DNA of 12,548 nt from Diplocarpon mali. Taxonomy: Eukaryota; Ascomycota; Leotiomycetes; Helotiales; Drepanopezizaceae. The notes below the pieces were generated by a model. That model saw nothing but the letters and a program-made list of their open reading frames with translations, had not been told where the DNA came from and did no database searches. This document shows positions 1 to 7,300 of the stretch, piece by piece. Both the position numbers and the translations under genes were made by a program. Numbering within the stretch: the stretch's first letter is position 1; each line of letters starts with the position of its first letter. Location: NCBI GenBank assembly GCA_024741835.1, contig JAENRP010000645.1, positions 1-12,548 of the forward strand. Reading direction: 5' to 3'.

Positions 1-386
1 TCTATACTTATATAAGTAATCGAAATATATTAATATTACTTACTACTTTATCTATAACCTTATTATAAAGAATAAGTTATCGATTACCTATATCTTAATC
101 GATCGAATAGTAGCAAATGGATTTATAAAGCTATTAAAGATAGTTGTAAAATTTAAAGTATTTAAAGATATACTAAGGTTGTAAAAGATAATAGGGACTT
201 AGTAGGCTTAAGGACGACTCCTAGGCCTGCCTTATAAGTCAGGTCATATAGTCTTATAAAGGAAAGTTTTTTAAATTAACTCTTAGGCCTAGATCGTAAG
301 TTAAGTCACGTAGTCTTATAAAGGAACACTTTTAAGAAAATTGACTCCTAGTCCTACCTTATAAGTAGGGTTAATAATTTCAATAG
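1..386. other. AT-rich, gene-free flank of the repeat block
   Basis: The stretch is strongly A+T-rich and dense in TpA steps (tata, ttaata), with stops in every frame. I recognise no protein. This composition is what RIP leaves in ascomycete repeats, but I judged it by eye and computed no index. The only internal structure I can support is the imperfect tandem repeat at 216-370. The last bases before 387 (ttcaataga) resemble the 3' ends of the two long direct repeats further on, so this flank may hold the end of an older element copy. Confidence 0.6.
216..370. repeat. Imperfect tandem repeat, about 62-65 bp units, 2.5 copies
   Basis: Three unit starts are visible: gactcctaggcc at 216, aactcttaggcc at 278 and gactcctagtcc at 343, giving spacings of 62 and 65 bp. 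Each full unit carries a cttataag-like word and then the shared word gtcttataaaggaa before an A/T-rich tail. The third unit stops near 370. Differences between units are mostly C/T or G/A changes, consistent with decay by RIP. I see no coding potential. Confidence 0.7.
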
Positions 387-700
387 AGGTTGCTTTTAAT
401 TAATTATTTTTAATTTAAAGAGATACTTAAGAGTTAGATTAGTATAAAAGGATAGTTATTATTTTCCTAACTATAGGTTAATTAGAATAAGGTCTAAGTA
501 AGGGTATTAAAATAGGTAATATAACTATTATTCTAATATATTATTATATAACCCTACTGCTTAATTAGTAGGATATTAATATATATATAGCTATAGGGAA
601 GAAAGGGGTAACCTTCCTTCCCTAACTCTTACTAATATATCGACTATCGACCTCTAGAAGCCTCCTTTACCTACTGCGCCGACTCACTTAAGTTCAATAG
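387..700. repeat. Long direct repeat, copy A (LTR-like)
   Basis: This copy runs from aggttgc at 387 to ttcaatag at 693-700 and matches copy B at 1892-2204 along its length. The best block, 602-658 against 2107-2163, agrees at 55 of 57 positions by direct reading. It contains a TATA-rich run near 570-590, then a G/A-rich arm, ggtaa, and a C/T-rich arm that form a hairpin near 597-622. That order would suit an LTR promoter. Many differences from copy B are transitions. Confidence 0.75.
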
Positions 701-783
701 GTATAACCTATTAAAGCTGACTAAGTCTCTATATATATATATAGGTATAGGTCCCTTAGTTTTATACCTAAGTATAAGAAGGA

Positions 784-969
784 AGGAGTAAGGAGCTTTA
801 AAGAGTATAAGAAAGAGTCGACGAGTATAGGTCGATAGGGAGTATAGAAAAGGTCGATAACTTGTTCGCAAGGAGGGTTTTTCGAAGAGTCGAGTTGTAT
901 TTAAGGGTTTCAAAGGAGTAAGGAGCTTCGAAGAGTATAAGGAGAGTTATCGATAAGTATAGGTCGATA
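784..969. repeat. Internal direct repeat, about 55 bp, two copies 130 bp apart
   Basis: Copy 1 (784-837) and copy 2 (914-969) both begin aggagtaaggagctt and both end agtataggtcgata, with substitutions and small length differences between. They lie just inside the left long repeat. No reading frame is kept across them, so they look structural, not coding. Confidence 0.65.
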
Positions 970-1228
970 AAAACGAGTAGTTTAAAGTATTTATAAAGGA
1001 GGAAGAGAGTCAAGAAGAGAAAAGTTAATATACTGCTCTAGGCAGCAGCCTATGCTAGCGAAGCGAGGATATAGTGAATATATTTTTTTTTTCAAATTAA
1101 AATTAAAGGTGAGTTTCTATTTATAGAATAGAGTAGGTAAAGGGTCGAAAAACAAGCTAATCTTATATTCAAAGGTCGTTTTTCAGCTTCTTTTAAAAAC
1201 TAGATTAGTAAGATCTAGGCGCTATATA

Positions 1229-1294
1229 CGAGTTGCTTAAGGCAGTTCGTAGTAAAAGGGACGAGATTAAGAGATCGAGTTGCTTAAGGCAGTT
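1229..1294. repeat. Exact 19-bp direct repeat (cgagttgcttaaggcagtt)
   Basis: The 19-mer occurs at 1229-1247 and again at 1276-1294, an offset of 47 bp. It lies in the inner part of the candidate LTR element. Each copy holds a tgcttaaggca core that is almost self-complementary. An exact match of this length is notable in decayed AT-rich DNA; the role is unknown. Confidence 0.7.
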
Positions 1295-1512
1295 TAAAGT
1301 AACGATTCTAAAGGGGGTAGATATTAAGCTTTTTAGCAAAGGTTGAATAGATCTTTTCTTATATTACGACTTGCTCTAAAGCGTATAAAGGGGCGATAAT
1401 CGAATAACGCTAATTGTATTACCTTAAGAGGTACGCTATATAATAGAGAAGAAAAGATAAAGAAGAGAGAGTCTCTAGTAAAGCTCCTTCAGAATAAGTA
1501 CAGGTGCTTCAC

Positions 1513-1617
1513 TAGCGTGCACGTGATCCAGCCACCTCGCTACCTTAGCGTGCACCTGACTTCTTGCAGTCCTAGCGTGCAGTCTTAGCGACACGTGATA
1601 TAACCGTGCACGTGATG
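1513..1617. repeat. GC-richer island of repeated TAGCGTGCA and CACGTGAT words
   Basis: TAGCGTGCA occurs at 1513, 1546 and 1573, with a related tagcgaca at 1586 and ccgtgca at 1604. CACGTG occurs at 1520-1525, 1592-1597 and 1609-1614, each time followed by AT. The island is much richer in G+C than its surroundings. CACGTG is the E-box core bound by fungal bHLH factors such as Cbf1 or Pho4-like proteins, but whether these sites are used is unknown. They could equally be the GC-rich centre of a transposon internal region that escaped mutation. Confidence 0.6.
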
Positions 1618-1630
1618 CGGCCGTAACATC

Positions 1631-1723
1631 AAAGGGCCCTTTAGCTAATTATATGCAAAGAGAAAGCATATTAAAGTGCTTATAGGGCTTATAACTATAG
1701 TATAGTTAGCTAAAGGGCCTTTA
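1631..1723. repeat. Fold-back inverted repeat, arms about 22 bp (MITE-like)
   Basis: The left arm (1631-1653, aaagggccctttagctaa then ttata) pairs with the reverse complement of the right arm (about 1701-1723), with one mismatch and one single-base length difference. The loop is about 47 bp and holds a smaller hairpin, atatgc/gcatat around 1652-1671. The left arm itself starts with the palindrome AAAGGGCCCTTT. The size and terminal-inverted-repeat layout suggest a very small MITE or a hairpin inside the LTR-like element. I could not find a convincing target-site duplication. Confidence 0.6.
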
Positions 1724-1891
1724 TTAGGTCGCTTTAAAGGCTTGCTAAATTAGATAAAAATAATTGATTATATTATTCTTTAATATATATATAATAAGGA
1801 GACTTTAAAAAGAAAAGGGAGAGTCTATAACTTAGCAGAATCACGTAGAGAGTCTTTAGAATAAGTAGAGACTCTACCCATTCTGCACGAT

Positions 1892-2204
1892 AGGTTGCGA
1901 TTAACTAATTATTTTAATTTAAAAGATACCTAAGAGTTAAATTAACGCAAAAGGTTAGTTATCATTTTTAAGCCGACTATAGGTCAATTAGAATAAGGTC
2001 TAAGTAAGAGTATTAAGATAAGGATAAAGCTATCACTTTAATAAGTTATTATATAACCCTATTATTTAATTAATAGGATATTGATACATATATAGCTTTA
2101 GGAAGGAAAGGGGTAACCTTCCTTCCTTAACTCTTACTAATATATCTACTATCGACCTCTAGACGCTTCCCATTCCTATTGCGACTGTTTAATAGGTTCA
2201 ATAA
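1892..2204. repeat. Long direct repeat, copy B (LTR-like)
   Basis: This copy runs from aggttgcg at 1892 to ttcaataag at 2197-2205 and is the partner of copy A. It keeps the same order of parts: a taattattttaattta start, the shared word tagaataaggtctaagtaag, a TATA-rich run, the GGAAGG/CCTTCC hairpin (about 2100-2127) and the tcttactaatatat block. It lies about 275 bp from the end of the cwc24 coding region, so it marks the edge of the repeat compartment. Confidence 0.75.
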
Positions 2205-2479
2205 GAGTAAAAGATATAGGCCACTAGTATAGAATATTCAGCAGATGCCTTAGGCATGAACCCTAATATATATATAATTACTTTTTATAGTACAACCTCT
2301 CTTAACAAATACAACCTTGCTTTCCACAACTAACCAGCTTCCTTATCTCCTACTATTTTCTCCCACTCTTGAACAAGTGCAAAGCTAAATTTGTCAATGC
2401 AAAAGAGGCTCTTTAGCAAAACACTCAAAGTACGCATACCATAGACGTCTTTGATAGTAGTAGCTTTTGATTTGCTCTC
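2205..2479. other. Transition from repeat DNA to gene space; likely cwc24 3' UTR
   Basis: Base composition changes here from AT-rich repeat DNA to mixed sequence. The part next to 2480 should be transcribed as the 3' UTR of the minus-strand gene, but I see no clear polyadenylation hexamer. A short near-palindrome (ATGCCT, T, AGGCAT at 2245-2257) marks the edge. No ORF is credible. Confidence 0.5.
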
Positions 2480-3490
2480 TCACTTGTCCCCTACTTCATC
2501 CTCACTAGCTTCCTCCCCGGCCTCAACAGCCTTCTTTCTCCCCTTCGCCGCTCTCATACTTTTTTTTTCCAACAACTTTTTCAAATTCTTCGCCATCTTA
2601 AACACCCCTCCTGTGCCTGCACCACAAATAGCACAGCTGGGATCCTTCCTGTACCGCTTCAAGGCACAGCTCTCGCAGAAGTAGTGCCCGCACCTTGTGG
2701 TAACTGGGTCCTTGTAGTTATTTTTGCAAATAAGACAGGCAAATGGAATCCCCTCCAATATGGCATCTTCGTCCCCAGAATCCTCTTTCTCAGCATTACG
2801 ATTCGCAGTCGCTATCTTTGTGCCACCTAGAATCTTCTTCCCCTTCGTGACATTCTCCCATTCCTTATCCAACTGCCAGCCGGCTTTATAGTCCTCTCTT
2901 GCGTGCAGATACTTGCAATTGTCCCCGAAGCCGCAGAAGCCTGTCTGTTTGTAATCTTTGCACACATCTGGTGCAAAATCCGTGACAGTGATGGTGCGGA
3001 TGTTGGTAGGTGCTTTCACAGGGCCTAGCACTCGGCTTGGGGCGTTGGGATTCTTTTGAATAAAGGAGGTGGCATTGGCTAAACCTTTGTATGTCCCGTC
3101 TGCTACTTCCGAGGACGTAGCTCTGGTACTTCCCAATAGATTCTTGCTGGACAGGACATCTGTGGTATTTTCGTACCAATTGGCTTGCTTAGTAGCATCA
3201 TTGGAACTTTTGATGGTACTGCTTCGGTCTGCGGTGTATGTTGTAGCTGTGAGCTCGGCGATATTCGAAGCGGCGTTCTTGGAGGATACTTGAACGGCGC
3301 TAGTATTATCCCTTCTCCTCTTAATCTTACGTCCTCTCTCATCTTCTGAGGATGAAAATTCTCCAGAGTCGCTATCTGAGGCTGGAGGAGAAGACGCAAC
3401 TCGTTTCCTGATATTGGATTTGGCAGCGCGTTTCCTGAAGAGAGCCACTGGAGTAGCAGAGGGTTTTTCCCCAAACTCTTTCGAATCCAT
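2480..3490 (-). CDS. cwc24: Pre-mRNA-splicing factor Cwc24 (CCCH and RING zinc-finger protein)
   Basis: This single-exon gene encodes 336 residues. It is the fungal counterpart of human RNF113A, a spliceosome component known to act around the first catalytic step, near the 5' splice site; it works in the nucleus. Visible parts, in order: a Ser/acidic N-terminus with a basic run RGRKIKRRR (about 52-60); the family block YKGLANATSFIQKNP (about 134-148); a CCCH finger, Cys177-x8-Cys-x5-Cys-x3-His196; and a C3HC4 RING, Cys252 to Cys289, with CLIC, CGH, CESC and CAIC. After the RING comes GVFKMAKNLKKLL, then a Lys-rich acidic tail. All metal ligands are present. I chose the ATG at 3490; a longer in-frame reading to 3517 would need a TTG start and adds nothing family-like. 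The gene is divergent from apsA, with an 862-bp shared promoter. The RING suggests E3 ligase activity, but that is inference. Confidence 0.95.
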   Translation of the reverse strand: MDSKEFGEKPSATPVALFRKRAAKSNIRKRVASSPPASDSDSGEFSSSEDERGRKIKRRRDNTSAVQVSSKNAASNIAELTATTYTADRSSTIKSSNDATKQANWYENTTDVLSSKNLLGSTRATSSEVADGTYKGLANATSFIQKNPNAPSRVLGPVKAPTNIRTITVTDFAPDVCKDYKQTGFCGFGDNCKYLHAREDYKAGWQLDKEWENVTKGKKILGGTKIATANRNAEKEDSGDEDAILEGIPFACLICKNNYKDPVTTRCGHYFCESCALKRYRKDPSCAICGAGTGGVFKMAKNLKKLLEKKSMRAAKGRKKAVEAGEEASEDEVGDK

Positions 3491-4012
3491 TGTAGGTTGG
3501 TGAGGATGGGCGCACAAATCAACAGGGGTTTTAGAGGCTGGCAGAGAAGGCTGAACATGCTAGAAAGATGACTAATGCTTGCTTTACATACAGTAGGGTC
3601 TTTATCCGTCAGAGCAGTTCTACAACATACAGGATGGTAAACCTTGCGCATATCAATAAATTTTATTTTTGCGGAAATTACACTGTCAATGCATATCCAC
3701 GTCATCATCTGCTCTATATGGAGTGTACAGAGTAAGTTACGAAGTACAAAGTAAATGTTTGCTGTTGGTTTTGAGGGGCAGGCAGAGAGAAACAATTGCT
3801 GCTCACTCGGCTAGGTAGATTGCCGTACATTCCACCCCAGCTCGCGCCGACCGTGAGCCAGGCTAAGGCTGCACTTGCATGTTACTATCGCAATCCACAT
3901 TATTTTCTTCTCCTCACTGGCGGCTCCTTAGACAACATTCCTCTTCCTTACTCTCTTGTCTGTTCCATCTGCGCTGGACTGATAACTTACGTTGCGCTGC
4001 CTCACTGGACTT

Positions 4013-4023
4013 CCAATCATTGG
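4013..4023. promoter_or_regulatory. Inverted CCAAT pair (CCAATCATTGG)
   Basis: CCAAT at 4013-4017 is followed after one base by ATTGG at 4019-4023, so a CCAAT box faces each gene. The plus-strand copy reads CCAATCA, the form preferred by the fungal CCAAT-binding complex (AnCF/HAP). It lies about 335 bp upstream of the apsA ATG and about 520 bp upstream of the cwc24 ATG. Binding is inferred, not shown. Confidence 0.4.
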
Positions 4024-4074
4024 CCACGCTTACGACAACAACTTGTCTCCATCCCAGTGGGGAACCATCCAGGA

Positions 4075-4096
4075 ACGCGTGCCCTAGTGCCAATCA
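4075..4096 (+). promoter_or_regulatory. ACGCGT word plus second CCAATCA box
   Basis: ACGCGT at 4075-4080 matches the MluI cell-cycle box recognised by MBF-type factors, and CCAATCA at 4090-4096 repeats the sequence of the box at 4013. Their closeness upstream of a nuclear-positioning gene is suggestive, but single 6-7 bp words occur by chance. Confidence 0.3.
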
Positions 4097-4352
4097 ACAG
4101 ACCTAGATCAGGATTCTCACAACACACCTGGCATTCAAGTGAAACAGAAACAGTACACTCTTTGTGCTGTATGAAATTCCATTTTTTGGGTGTCCATGAT
4201 CCACGGCTATCTAATATCCTAGATATCAGCAGGTGGTGTGAGGAAGGAACAAGAGAGATAGCAGGACCGTAGCGTGGTACCTATCTTCATCTGTCGCAGC
4301 GATTTGAGCTCAGGTGTCTCTTCTGAGTAACTCTGATCTTTGAGGCCACACG

Positions 4353-7300
4353 ATGTCTTCCTCTGTGGCAGCAAACCAGCCGTACGTGGCCTCCCAAACG
4401 AACACGAAATACTCAGAGCAGCAGGACCCGTTTCTCTCCGCTTCAACCTCGAGTCACCACAGATTCTCCCATTTTGACAGTCAGCTATTTGCCCTTGGTC
4501 CAACAGCATCTCCTGACCAGATAAAACGCGTTCTGGAATCTCATCTTGCAGAGACGGGACGACGTATACAAGAAGCTTCAAGATTAGGAATTACTCTCGT
4601 ACAACAACAGAAGGATCTGGCAGAACGTCTGAAGGATGTCGAGAAGCAACAAAGCGCAGGAGATATTTCCCCAGAGCTGCGGCAGAAGTTGGTCGAAGTG
4701 GAGAAAGAGTATAATGAAGTCGGTCGCGAGAGCGCCAGGGCTTTCCTGCCAAAGTCCCGAGTTTCGAGTGCTGAAATGGGCGGCGGATCACCTTTCCCGG
4801 GCGACAAGGTCACACACTCCTCAAACAGGTCATTGACCTCTGCTAACGTATCACAGCGATCAATAAGCCCTTCTAAGTTCGAGAGCCAAGCTACAAGTTC
4901 TCCTTCCAAACTGAACGTGCCAAATCGGAAGCAACGGAATCTGCCTTCAAATCGAGTCCATGACATTGAGTTCGCGACAGAAATCAGCACGTCACTGTTG
5001 TCACAAGTACGGCATCTCCAAGCTCTATTAGCAGGAAAAGAGGAGTCGTTGAAGACTGTGATTTTGGAGAAATCGAGACTGGAAATCGAGGCGGAAGGCT
5101 TCAGTCAACGCCTCAGAAGTCTCGATGAGAGTGAACACAGATATAAAGACGAGAACTGGAACCTTGAAACCCAGATTCATGAATTACTTGCAGCAGCAAA
5201 GGAGTCCGCGGATCGAGAGAAGAGACTGAATAACAATCTCAGCATTTTGCAATCCGAAAAGAGTGCCGCCCAAAAGGAACTTGATGATATCAGGCTGAGC
5301 TACGCAAAGCTCTCGGAAGATCATGCATCTGCTCTCAAACACCACGAGGTTGAAATGGGAAGTGTCAAACGAAGCATGACGGTGGCGGATATCGAGCGAA
5401 GTGCTCTACAGCGAAGGGTTGAAGATCTGTCGGGTCAAAACCAAGAGCTCGCTAGAGCCGTTGCCCATCAGAGAGGGAGATTAGAGGATCGAGTACACGC
5501 CAGAGGACATAGTGATGAGGACTATGACACAGCACATGACAATGTCACCCCTGAACAATCTCCACCACCCTCCCCTACTAAAGGAACTCCCCGACACAGT
5601 ATGCTCGAATCGGAGACTCTCAAGAGCTCTCTGCACCATGCTCACAGAATGATACAAAACCTGAAGGGTAACATTCACAGAGAGAAGACTGAGAAGCTGG
5701 AACTCAAGCGAATGCTCCAAGATGCAAGAGATGAATTGGACGCCCGTCGAGGAGAATTTGGGTCTGGAAACGGCAAAAGAAATCGTAAGGTCGAGTCGAA
5801 GGAATTCAAAAAGCCACTAAAGCCAGGCCAACTTGGAGGACTGAGAAGTAGCAAAAGCGAAATCTTCATCGAAGATGCAAATTGGGAAGATGACAACGGG
5901 CAAAAGAGCCCGAGTTATGCCGCTGTGTCCGATATCCGAGTTGCTGTTGGGGCTGGAGATATTTTCCGATCAGCCGATGATCGCGATATTTTCGGGACCG
6001 CAAATGACCAGGACACGACCGATGCATTCCAAACAGCCAACGAGCGTGGAACAGAAACGGAAGATTTCCAAACTGGGGTCGAGGAATTGAGCGGTAGCGA
6101 TGATCTCACAGAAACCGAAAGACCCTCCGATACCATGCGATCAAGACCAAAGCCTTTTGCTCTAAGCCAAATGGCAAATCGTAACTCGTTCCAGAGCACC
6201 GCATCGACGTCTGGCGACGAGTATAGTTATGAAGAAGTCAAGACACCTACTGCGCAGCAGCCTCAACGCCTTCGACTACGAGTAAGCCGTGGCCAGAACC
6301 GACGCTCAAGAGCTGTTAGCGAAGAGCCTCCTTCACAGAGTAGTCCTGCCAGTTTCGCGAACAGTAGTCGGAACGGTACCCCTCAGGCTGCTGGCCAGAG
6401 CTTGTTTGCCGAACTTGGTAACTTGAGCGATGAGGAAGATTCGATAAACGGCACTCCGAGTCACAGTAACTTCGTGTCTCAATCAGTAACGCCAGAATCG
6501 CGATCTAGCAGCGTGAAGCCCGTTCTTAGTAATACCCCAGTTCTTCTTCCTTCGGTACCAGCCGTACCAAGACTACCGATGGTGGATTCTGGCATGATGA
6601 CCGACGCATGGGAATCAGCACCAGCCTCGCCACTGAAAACCATTCCTCTACTTGCCGGAGGCTTGCCAGGTGCCGCATTAACAGACGGAGTACACCTGGA
6701 TATCAGCAATGCTTTCATTGCTTCAGACACCCGACCTTTAATGAACACCAACATTACTTTGACTGAATGCGAGCCTCGACGCTTGATAAGCGATAATCAC
6801 ACTTCCACAGAGCCAGAACCAGGTCGCGTTATGAGTGACGGCCATGCCTTGACTGATCCAGAGCCAGTACCTGTAACAAATGATAGCTGCACTTCGACCA
6901 GTCCACCAGTCAAGGTAAAAATGTCCGATTCTGCAAGCCAATGGCATGAGGAGCAGATGTATGAGCAAATAGATAACCACCTTACTGTTGTTGAGGACCG
7001 GTCGAGACCAATCTCAGCTTCATCGTACAGCGATAGGAGCTCGCAATATGATCCGGAAGTCATGGGAGAAAAGCTTGCAAAGTTCCCATCTCCTCCAACG
7101 TCCCGTGCTGATACTCCATTGATACGTCTAGCTGGTCTGGAGACAGTGTCGACCCCCTTGACCAGGTCAATTACTGTTTACGAACATACTGAGCCACCGG
7201 AAGCCAAGTCCCCTACAATTGTAAGCACCAGGAGAGAAACCAGACCAGCCACTCCTCCAATCGCTTCCACGCCCTCACAAATGGCATTTTCCGCTATTCA

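Larger units (their letters stand above)
387..2204. mobile_element. Candidate LTR-flanked element without coding capacity (LARD/TRIM-like or RIP-decayed relic)
   Basis: Two direct repeats of about 314 bp (387-700 and 1892-2204) flank about 1190 bp. This is LTR-like: same orientation, similar length, each with a TATA-like run followed by a stable hairpin. The inner part shows no gag, protease, reverse transcriptase or integrase reading; its ORFs are short, on the antisense strand and repetitive. Clean TG...CA termini, a primer binding site, a polypurine tract and target-site duplications are not evident, so the LTR reading is inference. It could instead be two separate solo LTRs, or a pair of copies of another repeat family. 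The nested inverted repeat at 1631-1723 may be a later insertion. Confidence 0.5.
3491..4352. promoter_or_regulatory. Shared divergent promoter of cwc24 and apsA
   Basis: This 862-bp region lies head-to-head between the two start codons. It contains an A/T-rich run (aaattttattttt near 3658-3670) about 170 bp upstream of cwc24, a TGACGTGG word on the minus strand at 3697-3704, two CCAATCA boxes and one ACGCGT word in the half nearer apsA. A 158-codon open frame at 3796-4272 begins only at TTG and looks like nothing known, so I treat it as promoter and leader. Short ATG-started uORFs at 4171-4272 and 4196-4222 would matter only if transcription starts upstream of them. Confidence 0.6.

Noticed and set aside
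671..1013. Minus-strand frames inside the LTR-like element
   Set aside because: They are low-complexity Leu/Tyr/Ser readings of AT-rich repeats, and the 784/914 direct repeat explains their self-similarity.
3491..3517. N-terminal extension of Cwc24 by nine codons
   Set aside because: It depends on a TTG start at 3517. The ATG at 3490 is the first proper start and the extra residues do not resemble the family.
3103..3795. 230-codon minus-strand frame overlapping the cwc24 start and promoter
   Set aside because: It overlaps the cwc24 coding region in another frame and shows no family features, so it is a shadow.
3796..4272. 158-codon plus-strand frame between the two genes
   Set aside because: It opens with TTG, has no recognisable domain and lies in the divergent promoter and leader; only its ATG-started end (4171-4272) is kept, as a possible uORF.
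4219..4990. Antisense frames under the apsA 5' end
   Set aside because: The plus-strand reading is clearly the conserved ApsA N-terminus; the antisense peptides are Ser/Arg/Cys-rich shadows.
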